From Pohlia nutans (taxonomy: Eukaryota > Streptophyta > Bryopsida > Bryales > Mniaceae), in assembly GCA_022496805.1 (NCBI GenBank), contig CM040088.1, forward strand, positions 12,059,001 to 12,123,000: a DNA stretch of 64,000 nt, read 5' to 3'. This document shows, piece by piece, positions 11,930 through 21,800 of this stretch. A program made the translations under genes and the position numbers. The stretch's first letter is position 1. Every line of letters starts with the position of its first letter. The notes below the pieces were generated by a model. That model had not been told where the DNA came from, searched no databases, and worked only from the letters and a program-made list of their open reading frames with translations.

Positions 11930-13330
11930 GAATGACTCTAGCCACTTCTTGTGCTTTGAGCTTGGCCAGTCCTTTCAAGATATCCTCGTGTCGAGAACGA
12001 TAGTAGGGCCCATTTCCCCCCATCTACGCATCGCATACGCTTAGGCTCTCAGCTCCACTGACTTTTCGTTTAGACCTTTAAGTGGTTTCCAGGGCCTCCG
12101 AGGCCGAAAGCGATCTAGACCCTCAAGGAGGCGACCTTAACATCGACACATTGAGGTTGTCTGTGTTAGAAAGTGCAGTTGCAGTTGACTTAGGCTATAG
12201 AGAATGGGGATGTTCTCTGAGGATATGTCACCTAAGAAGACCTTCAGCGGAAGGAGATCGCTTGGCTCTCGCAGATTGTGAGGGACGAGGCTGCTCATCC
12301 TTGGGCCAACGCGCAGTATCATCAATAGTCGATCTCGGCGACAGACTTCTAGTATCATCCTCCAAGGCTGCCGTCGAGTTCAATCAATCGATGACGACAA
12401 TAGGAAGCGCAGACGGAGTCGAAACAACATCCTCGAGCCCAGGATGTCCGGGCGCCTCTTCCAAGGGGAGGTTTGGTTTGTGACTCGTTGCCGCGTCCGT
12501 CCACGGTTTAGGCGAGAAGCAATTCCCTCGACACGAGGATGCTCGAGCGTTTCAACGGAGATGGAGAGCAGACGGGAGTCATGACAAGTCCACGACTTGG
12601 GGGACTGTCCACGACGCCATCCTCAACGTCCTCTTTGGAATAGTCTATGGCCGCGGATGCAGCGTCTGCAGCAAACCGCAACAGGTATGGTCTTGAATAC
12701 AGATCTGTGTCGCAACTCCCCCCTTCGGACTCGGATCCGGAGAGGAGACTCTTTGTCAGCCTTTACGGATTCCGCGGTTCAACAATGCGAATGCCTCCTT
12801 TCTACGATAAGTAGATATTCGACAAGCCCACGTTATACTCCATCGAACAAAAGCAAAACAACCTTCAATTGAGAATGAGAAGACACATGTGGATAGCAAA
12901 CGGAGGGCAGATACCAAGAATTAAGTGTAAACGCGACTCCACATATATTATTTACAAATGAACATAGCATACGTAATAGGAAACTACAATACGTTATCGC
13001 CATTGGAAAGCCGATGTCCGCAGGGTCTACTTCCTAACGCGTCCTTGCTCTATGACTATGCCTATCCCAAGAAGTTTGAACCAAGATCCCATGATCTTGG
13101 AGGACTCTCTCATCCCGTCAATAATCTTGTCTACATTGTAGTCACCGGCACGCAACGGGTTCAGGCCAATTCGATTGTCCTCGGCTTATCTCTGCAGCTG
13201 GACCCGGTTGGCAGTTCGAGTCTAGACGGCGGAGCCATGGCAGAAGTTCCCCCATGAGGACGTTGTCCCCCCGTTCATGGGGACTCCAAGTGCGGAGGAA
13301 TATGGCATTTCCATTCTCATTGCAAATATT
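11930..13330. other. GC-richer block of unknown nature
   Basis: Base composition shifts from the AT-rich surroundings to roughly balanced, with many CpG and short open frames on both strands (for example 12082-12483 plus, 13142-13381 minus). None shows a motif I recognise. It could be a decayed retroelement, an inserted gene fragment or an unannotated exon cluster. The adjacent copy 2 of the long-inverted-repeat element begins at its right edge. Confidence 0.35.
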
Positions 13331-13365
13331 CTTGGGCAGAGAGTCATCAATGAAAAGAGCATTAT

Positions 13366-15050
13366 GAATTTTGGACCCCATTGATTTCGCACGATTTCAG
13401 TGCGTTTATCGTTGAACACTGATTCCGCACGTCATACGTGCATTTAGAAGTGTCCTTATGGTACGGAAGTGACATGCATTACTAGGATGTCGATGCAATG
13501 TCTTTTCAATGATTATGAAAAAAGTGTTGTTTTGGCACGAAAGTCGTGCTTGACGGAATCCGTGCGTTAATCGTGTATCTACATTACATGGCTAATAAGA
13601 CACGGAGAACATGCGGTTTTAGTTAATGCGGATTTAGTATCGTATACGTATCATATTAACGCCTTTTATTATATCCGTGCGATTTCAGTATCTATTGTAA
13701 TGCACATTATTGTCGTATGACATCCGTGTAGTTATCGTACAAGTTTTCAATTTGAGAATGAGTGACTTATATTTCTCAACGTCACTCACGTTCAAGGATG
13801 TGTTTTCGCACTACAGTAGCATGTCATACTTCTCGACAAAAAAAGTTTATAGTGTTTTAAAACTATTGATTTATTGATGAAATATAATAAATAGAGAAAA
13901 TACCAAAAATATTTTAATATTCTCTTTTGGAATCTTTTGGAATCTTTCAAAATATTTTATATTATTTTGGAATATTTTAGAATATTCCAAGAATCTTTTT
14001 AAATTATCTTTATGGTCTAATTTCCCAAAACATTTTTAGATCTTCATTTATAGAGTTTAGAAGCAATGAACATTAAAATTTCAATGAAATTACATTTTAT
14101 ATTTTTAGAATTCAAATTTGGTATTATTGGTTATCATTGTACTTTTTATCATAGGAGAAAAAAAGTTGTACAGAAAAGGACAACATTACTTTTTCAAAAT
14201 AGTAAAATTTGTAACACGAGACAATATAAAGGTGTTGTTTTTTTGAAAGCTTCCCTAGGCGGAGTTTAATTTGGATTGGCACGATTCAAATTGATTTGAA
14301 AGCATACTTGATTTCCTATTAGAAAATAATTATAATTTGATTTAATTTTTAATTTTTTTAGTCTCGGGCAGTTCATAAGGGGGCATCGACCAAAACATGA
14401 TCTCTCGAAGCATTGCAAGTTAAATTGAGTTTAAAATCAGACTTTCTTTGAATTCAATTTGAGCAACTTTTCAAAAAATAAAACTGCAAGAGCTTTTAAT
14501 AGCTTGCTACAACATTCAAACCATTGAATTTTTTTTCTCGGTATAGAAAAAAGCTTGTATAATGGAGTGCAAAAAAAATTTGGAATAGAAAGACTTTTTT
14601 ACATTGCTAAAAACATCTAAAGTCCACTGAAAATTAAAAAACAGCTAACAACCTTTAAGATTTGGCAAAACAAAAAAACATATATATATATATATATATA
14701 TTTTTTTTTTATAAAATTATTTTGACCAAATTAAGATATAGAAAGAAAAAGAATCTAGATATAGAAAAGATGATGTCGCGCGAAAAACACACTGAATCAG
14801 TGTGACTTTAAACATGATTAAGACACGACATTTGACAACTGTACAGAGTGAAGAATTCGCACGTTTTCAATAGATGTATCAATCGTGTCAAATTAGTACT
14901 ATATCCGCTTGTACGATCATGATGTCATATCAGTGCAGTTGCGATGAATGACGCAACGATGCGGAATCAGTGCGAAAAATACACGCACCAATGAAATATC
15001 GAAAATCGCATTAAAATCGTGCGAAATCAGTGGGGTCCGAAATTCCTGAT
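13366..15050. mobile_element. Long-terminal-inverted-repeat element, copy 2 (about 1.7 kb, non-coding)
   Basis: The left end (GAATTTTGGACCCCATTGAT) is inverted at the right end (GTGGGGTCCGAAATTCCTGATG). Most of the left half aligns with copy 1 at 6284-9013, including the nested reversed family C element (about 13870-14410). It lacks most of the tandem A-rich units of copy 1 and carries an (AT)n tract near 14680-14700 in their place. No coding capacity. Confidence 0.65.
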
Positions 15051-15059
15051 GTATGTCAA

Positions 15060-15400
15060 CATTCCAAATATGTTGATATAATGCATATGTGCTATATTGG
15101 ATAGTGCCATATAATTATATCTCGAGCATAGAAGATTTTAGAATATCTCTTCCGCGATGTTATACCATCATCCAAACGATAACATGCATGTGTTTTATAT
15201 TAGATTTTGACATATAATTATACCTAGAGCATAGAATTGTTTTGAATATGCCTTCCACAATGTTATAATTACCATCATCCAAATGATATAGCGCATGATT
15301 GTGGGTTATATTAGATAGTGGCATATAATTATATTTAGAGCATATAATATTTTTGAATATTCCACGATGTTAAACCATCATTCAATGATTGGAAGATATG
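15060..15400. repeat. Three degenerate tandem repeats of about 120 bp
   Basis: Each unit contains a CATATAATTATA box, AGAGCATAGAA, TTTTGAATAT and CCACGATGTTA..CCATCATCCAA in the same order. The array starts right beside the end of long-inverted-repeat copy 2. The following stretch to 15980 has no recognisable gene apart from short CCCTAAA telomere-type motifs at about 15681-15710. Confidence 0.6.
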
Positions 15401-15980
15401 TTTTGAATTTAACAAATCCAATTTCAAAGTTGTTTTAGTTGACTTGTTCAAAAACATTGGTGTTCACTTTTAGAAAAAAAATCCTGAGGGATTCTTAGAT
15501 CAATATGCCTAAATCTTTGAATAGTTCTTCAAGAATTACGAAGATCAACTATACAGTCTAAATCTATCAAAAAATTCAAAACTTCAAAATATAAAATTCT
15601 CAACCTTCCAATTTTTTTATAAAAATTGACCCTAGACAAATCTCCTAAATAGTGATTTCCGTTTCTTGTCTTGAATTCTGAACCCTAAACCCTAACTCCA
15701 AGCCCTATGCCCTAGATCCTAATGAATGAACACTCTAAAGGACAAGGAAATTATAGAATCAGGGCTTTTAATAGTGAAGAAAATAAGAAGGAATCTCATG
15801 CAGAAACCACCCAAAAGCGAAATCCCCGTGACCAAAAACTGAAAACAGTACAGTTATGGTATTTAACTATAAGTGGAAGAGGCCTTTTCGGCCTACTTTA
15901 GTGGATCCGCATCTTCTGGTCCCAAAGCTGTAAAAAAACGGTACACAGAACGGCATTCTGACGTTCGCAGAGAAAGTGAA

Positions 15981-16510
15981 CAATGAATGTTGGCAGACGC
16001 CGTAGATTTCGAAGCATTTCAAATTTACAGATTCCCGCCCCAATTCTTCTGCCGCCGAATCATCGCGGAAAGGTATGCTTGGTCTCCCCGCACTTTGACG
16101 TCGACATTCTCTTCTTCATGTGTAGCCGCGCTGTTAGTTGCTTCTCGTCCTTCTATTGCTCTTCGCAGACCCACACAGTGCTACCTTGTTCTGATTTCCG
16201 CTAATGTTTTGGATCCTTCTTGTAGGCAGCACAGGTTTTTTCAGAAAGAGCGACTGCATTCATCGTACTTTCTAGTAAGGTTTGGAATTCTTGGACTCGT
16301 TCTCACTGTAGGTGCTATTGCCGTTCTTGCAAGCAGTCGCATGTATTTCATTTGATGTTCGAGATTTCAGGAAGAACTCAAGGAAGCATCAGACTGGATT
16401 GCTTGTTCTTTTCAGTGCGAGTTTCCGAATTTGAACAACGAATTAGTCAATTGTGCACTGTCCGATATTCATGCCGCAAATGGCAGAATGTATCCTCGGC
16501 TCCATGCGTG
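15981..16510. other. Possible short exon or promoter region beside the palindromic array
   Basis: The base composition is coding-like and a 122-residue open frame runs at 15987-16355. I recognise no domain, and GT sites such as AAAGGTATGC (about 16070) could be donors. It might be a 5' exon or an untranslated region. Called only as a region needing transcript data. Confidence 0.2.
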
Positions 16511-17053
16511 CTATCGTCGGGTCGACGATGACTTGGAGCTTATTGTCGAGGCAACGATACGCTCTAAGTTATTGTCGATCCGACGATAACTTGCAGCATA
16601 TCGCCACATCGACGATAAACTCCAAGTCATCGTCGGGTCAACGATGACTTGCAGCGTATCGTCAATCTGACGACACGCTCTTAGTTATCGTCGACTCGAC
16701 GATAACTTGGAGCTTATCGTCGAATCGACGATATGCGGCAAGCTATCGTCGGATCGACGATAATTCGCAGAGTATCATCGACTCGGCAATAGGTTCTATG
16801 TTATCGTCGAGTCGACGATAACATAGAGCCTATTATCAAATGGACGATACGTTGGGAGTTATCATCGATCCAACGATAACTTGCAGAATTCTCCGATTTC
16901 ATGATAAACGCCAAGTTATTGTCGGGTGGACGATAACTTCAAGCGTGTCGTAAAATTGACGATTCGTTGCAAGTTATTGTTGAGTCGAGGATAACTTGGA
17001 GCTTATCGTCGATGCGACGATACGATGCATGGTATCGTCGGGTCGACGATAAC
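16511..17053. repeat. Palindromic tandem array, nineteen 29-bp units (58-bp higher-order period)
   Basis: Nineteen head-to-tail units of 29 bp (one of 28) each hold an imperfect 21-bp palindrome with half-sites TTATCGTCGA and TCGACGATAA around a single central base. It is perfect at 16685-16705 and 16801-16821. The 8-9-bp spacers alternate between ACTTGGAGC-like and its near reverse complement (GCTCTAAG / CTCCAAG / GTTGCAAG), so the true repeat is a 58-bp dimer symmetric on both strands. Changes often keep the dyad partly paired. There are no open frames of interest. It lies about 1.8 kb upstream of the ISA2-like start. Possible roles are a protein-binding array, a satellite seed or a cruciform-forming element; the sequence alone does not decide. 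Confidence 0.9.
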
Positions 17054-17193
17054 CTTCCTTGTTGAGGATGGCTTGCTTCTAATCAAATTTGTATTATTTG
17101 CTAAGGTCTGAAGGCATTATTTTTGAAGCATTAATATATAGTAATGGGAGGCAACACTCTTATGCAATGGGACTACAATGTCCTTACAATGAA

Positions 17194-17775
17194 AAATTAA
17201 TTAAGTGTACGTGTATTTGAAAAGAGATGTTTATAATCCATAAGCTCCCAAGAGACTTTTTTTTGGGCGCTGCCCGATTTTAACAGGCTGCCTGAAACAA
17301 AAAAAAAGTTTCTAAAAAAATTGAGCATATTTTTAAATACTTCATCAAATCTACTTTCCAACTCAATTTGAATTATGTCCATCCAAGTTAAACTACACTG
17401 GGGAGAAATTTTCAAAGTAATTCACCTCGACATTGTTTTAATGTTATAAAATTTGCAATGTGGGGAAAGTAATGATGTTCCCTCCATCATTTTTTTTTCT
17501 TTTTTAAAGTTACAATGGATAAACCAACTTTAACCAATCATGATAAATTTAAAACTCTACAAGTGAAAATTATAATTTATACAATTTCTCAAAAGTTAAT
17601 GCTTCTAAATTCATCAGAAAAATATCTAAAGTTTATTTTTGAAGTTTGACCATATGGATAATTTGTAGAAATGATGCCTTACATTTTGTCTATTGAACCA
17701 AACTTTATCAAACATATGGAAGGCACATACTATAATACATCTATGTTTTGTTCAATACCCTTCAGGCATTTAGGG
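17194..17775. mobile_element. TTAA-flanked MITE, family C, degenerate left end
   Basis: Shares with the copy at 56344-56900 the blocks AAGCTCCCAAGAGAC, GGGCGCTGCCCG, CAATTTGAATnATnTC and GTTAAACTnCAC. The right end GCATTTAGGGG abuts TTAA (17776-17779); on the left the element meets TTAA near 17190 without a clear CCC end. Confidence 0.55.
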
Positions 17776-17779
17776 GTTA

Positions 17780-18070
17780 ACCACTAAATGTCCTCACCCC
17801 AGTTCAGAATTCAAGAATTGCAAAGATGTCTTATAAAATGTAACTAAGAAGGATATTTTGAACTTGATGTATAAATAAAAGTTGTACATTATGAATTGTT
17901 AATTCTATCCATTTGGTTAGATCTATGATTGTTGTCAACAATATTTTTGTATAAGAATTGAAACTTAAAATTGAAAATTCCTCTGTAATTTGATTCAAAT
18001 AAGATATTTAGATTTTGTACTTGAATTTTTTTGGTGACTGGTTGAAATGTAATATTCTAAATGCAGGGTT
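17780..18070. mobile_element. Family B MITE, truncated, back to back with its neighbour
   Basis: Begins CCACTAAATGTCCTCACCCC directly after the TTAA that ends the preceding element, and matches the reversed right half of the copy at 5504-6070. The other end is lost in unrelated sequence near 18070. Confidence 0.55.
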
Positions 18071-18825
18071 GTTCGGAAGTTGGGATGTTGACGTTCGCGT
18101 CCCAGCGTATCGTGCACAAGTACCCTACAATATATGAAATTTTGTTGGAGTAAAATTTTGAAAAAGTGCAAATTTTGCACCATTGTGGTCATCGGACAAT
18201 GCATTTGGCCTAGTGCGAAATTGCTAAGTCAGTGTTTAAAATGTCCAAAATGAAAATTCCAAAGAAATGGGGCTCAAATGAATAGTAGTTGCATTAAAGA
18301 GAGCGCCTTTAGAGTCGAGACAATTCAAAGGCTACCATAACATTCAGTAGTATGCATTGTCTCTGCCTTGGCTCTACTTAATATTCCACACCCAACAATA
18401 CTTCATCTGTAGTTAAGTGGACAGGTGGAGGCTCAAGGTGATGGGCAGACAACATGAAGGATACTGAACGTTATGACTGAATGTTATGAATGCAATTTTG
18501 AAAACCAACAATCTGGCATGCAAAATTAGTAGCCCAAGCCGTGAGATTTGAGTCTCGTTTCCAAGTCTCCTCCTTCCAAGTCTCCTCCTTCCAAGTCTGT
18601 TCCTTCCAAGTCTCCTCCTTCCAAGATCCGGAGTGGCATCGCGGGGCGGCAATTCCCACGGTACGCTGACTTCCACCTGCACGCGAGCGCCGCGACCAGC
18701 GCCACTGCAGCGCGCGCGCGCAACGCCCGCCCGCCCGCGTTCCGCTTTCACATTCTCCTCCCTTCCACCTTCCTCGTTTCCTTTTCGTTACCTGGAGCTT
18801 CATTGCTGCAGCAGCAGCAGCAGCC
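18071..18825. promoter_or_regulatory. Upstream region of the ISA2-like gene with 15-bp CT-rich repeats
   Basis: Contains four direct copies of a 15-bp unit (CCAAGTCTCCTCCTT, one with TGTT) at 18561-18620, followed by a GC-rich, CT-rich stretch up to the start codon and a (GCA)n run just before it (about 18810-18825). This is consistent with a promoter or 5' untranslated region; no TATA box is asserted. Confidence 0.4.
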
Positions 18826-21800
18826 ATGGTGCCCGTGCAGCTCCGCCCACCTGGTCGTCTCTTCGCCCTCTTCCCCCCGGTCTCCTCCTCTCGCCATCAT
18901 CGCTCCGCCACCGTCTCCCGCGTCCGCTGCGTCGCCCCCGATGCCTCGTCCTCATCTGTGCCCGCATCGTCCGACTCTCGCCTCTGGGCTTCCTTCATGC
19001 ACGCCAACTCCACCCTTCCTCCCAACCCCGACCCCCCTCCCCCACCCTCCCCCCAAGCGTTGTCCCCCAAGCCGCCCCTGCCCTTCTCGCAAAAATTCTG
19101 CTTCCACGCTCAACCCTCCTGCAAGGTCCCCAATCAATCCACCCCCAATCGTCTCTCACTTCCAATCGTCCCCCCTCCCAATGGCTGAGTTGTTCGTGGT
19201 TTGCAGGTTCAGGTCGCCGTCAGCAAACCGGGAGTCGATTCGTTCGTCGTTGAGATTCTTGTCGACACTGGCGAGGCGTTCCCCCAACTCGATCAGCCTT
19301 TGAAACTGCACTGGGTAAGAATCTTGCGATTGACCTACTTCCTGATATGAATTTGAATACCGTTCAATTCTTTCTGGAATTTGAATTTTACCCCCGAAGC
19401 GTCCACTGTGTAATTTCTATAGTGTAGGAAAATGCGAATCATCTGTTTGTGTGAAAATGACTTCAGTTTGACACGATCGACACTGTTGATCTTGTAGTAT
19501 AGAAACATGAGCTTTCAAATGATGTACTGCAATCAGAAAATCGAGGTAAAATGAGAAAATGGCACCGTTGCAAAGTTCAGTGACGCAGATGGCCATATTG
19601 GGCGTTTTAGACGCTTAGGGGTTATAGTATGTTAAATTTGTTCGGAAGCAGTGAGCACCCGGTTTGATGAGGTCACGCTTGTTGGTTGGTTGATTGATAT
19701 CAGTAGGTGCTGGTTCAAATTGCCAATATGATTTAAACTTGAATGCTGTTCAAATTTGCGTGAAATTCAAATTATGAGCTCCTTGTTTGATCAGTGGTTG
19801 ATTGATATGATTGGGTGATGGCAGGGTCTTTTCAGATCCGATTCTACGGAGTGGGTGCTCCTTGAACCAGATGAAGCGCCCGGGGGTACTGTCATCATGG
19901 ATGGGGTGTAAATCTCTGAAACCTTGCATCTTCTTTAACCCTGAAAGGACTGAGTAGGTCCTATGTGGAGTTTCATTTGTTCAAATTTATTTGTCTTTTT
20001 GATCAAAACATGCAATGGTCTTCACTGATTCCCATGATATAAAATTCAGTCTCATCTGAATTATATTTTTCAGAATATGATCAATTGAATCTGTCATTTT
20101 AAAACGACGAATCCTTGTTCCTTTAGGGGTTAAACCTCATTTGCACAAGGCTCACAGAGCTACATATTATGAGGAGTGTTACGATCGCCATCAGGAGCAT
20201 TTTGTGTGCTAAGTTTAGTCCTTGCAATCGAACTGTAACTGTAAAGTTTTAGGATGGTCGTATTAATGCTTCGCTCGTAATTGACAGGGTTGAAGCGATG
20301 CAGACGCCATTTGTTGTCGGCCCTCATGGCCTGCAGTCACTGAGCTTGACCTTGGATGCGACCATGGCTCCCTTTTTTGTAAATTTTGTGCTGTTGAAGT
20401 CGGCAACCACAGCAGAACAGGAAGACATTTGGATCAGGTGATCATCCAGTCCATGGCTCACTTCTAGTTAAACCCTAAAGGACAAAGAAGCTGGTCATGT
20501 TTTTTTTAACAGTTTCTAGTGGGTCCTATGTGGACTTCTTTTTGTTCAAATTGATTTGGTTTTTGACCAACACATGCAATGTTCTTCACTAATTCCGGTA
20601 ATATAATAAAATTTGGTCCCATCTGAATTACATTTTTCACAATATGATTGATTGAATTTTTCATTTCTGCAGGGGAAATCAGGGTGTCAATTTCTGCATT
20701 CCTGTAGGGATGAGAAGGGGTCGGCCTGATCCGCTTGGGGTAACTTGGGGCCGACATGGCTCTGTCAACTTTGCGCTCTACTCGCAGCGGGCGGAGAATG
20801 TGGTGCTCTGTCTTTACGAAGCTGAGGCCACTGAACCTACTGTGAGTGCTCCTATATTTTCTCTTGAAATTCACTGATGATAAGACACCATGTGAAGCAT
20901 TTGGCATAGTCGAATCTGTGAAACAAGTGAATTTACTATGGAAAAAAAGGATCCTTGAGCATATGACACGTTTTGAAGTTTTTAGTACTAATAGGTCTCA
21001 AAATTTTGGAATCTGATTGAAGGCATTCCTGTAATGGATTGACACATGTTATGTGAAGATTGTAAATTGGCTATCGTCCACAGGAATGTTGTTCTAAACA
21101 TCACAAAGGAGGTGATTTTGGAAATTAACCCTTAAAGGACCAAGGATTTATTGGTTTTAAAATGACAAATTCAATTGATCATATTGTGAAAAATATAATT
21201 CAGATGGGACATTTTTTATATCACTAGAATCAGTGAAGAACAATGCATATGTTGGTCAAAAAACAAACAAATTTGATCAACAATAAGCAAGTGAGGCCAT
21301 GATTAGTGATTCGAGACAAAAACAAGCAAATGTTTCTTGCAATGACACGTTTGCAAAACCCAGGGATTCACAAAATCACCAAGGCATCTGGAATTTCTTT
21401 TCCTTGCGCTTGCTGTGATGTCGGTAGTTGCAGGGGTATCAAAGATGCTGCTTAGTTATTTCCTCCCATGAGGTTTAGGTTTAGGGTTTAGGGTTTACCC
21501 ACTAATGTTCTCCTCTTCATGCTTCACAGCTTGAAATAGATTTGGATAGGTCCGTTCACCGGACTGGTTACGTGTGGCACGTTGAGCTGGAAAGCGTGGG
21601 TGCGTTCACACGGTATGGCTATCGATGTAAGGTACATTGACATTCATTTCATGCTCCTTGTGATATTCTCATGAAAGTAGTGTTTTTGGCAGAACAAGCT
21701 GTCTCTTAGTTTTCATACGGATTGGTTTGGTTTTATTTTTTTGTTTTGTAGTTGTGAATAACTATAGCATAAATTGCAAACCCCAAGTTTCATATGGCTG

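Noticed and set aside
16505..17053. CRISPR-like array
   Set aside because: Regular units of 29 bp, but there are no distinct spacers, units are contiguous and diverged, and the context is a eukaryotic nuclear genome.
18413..19303. Several overlapping open frames on both strands near the ISA2 start (for example minus 18413-18827 and plus 18548-19303)
   Set aside because: They follow from GC-rich, stop-poor leader and transit-peptide sequence; only the frame starting at 18826 splices into the isoamylase domain.
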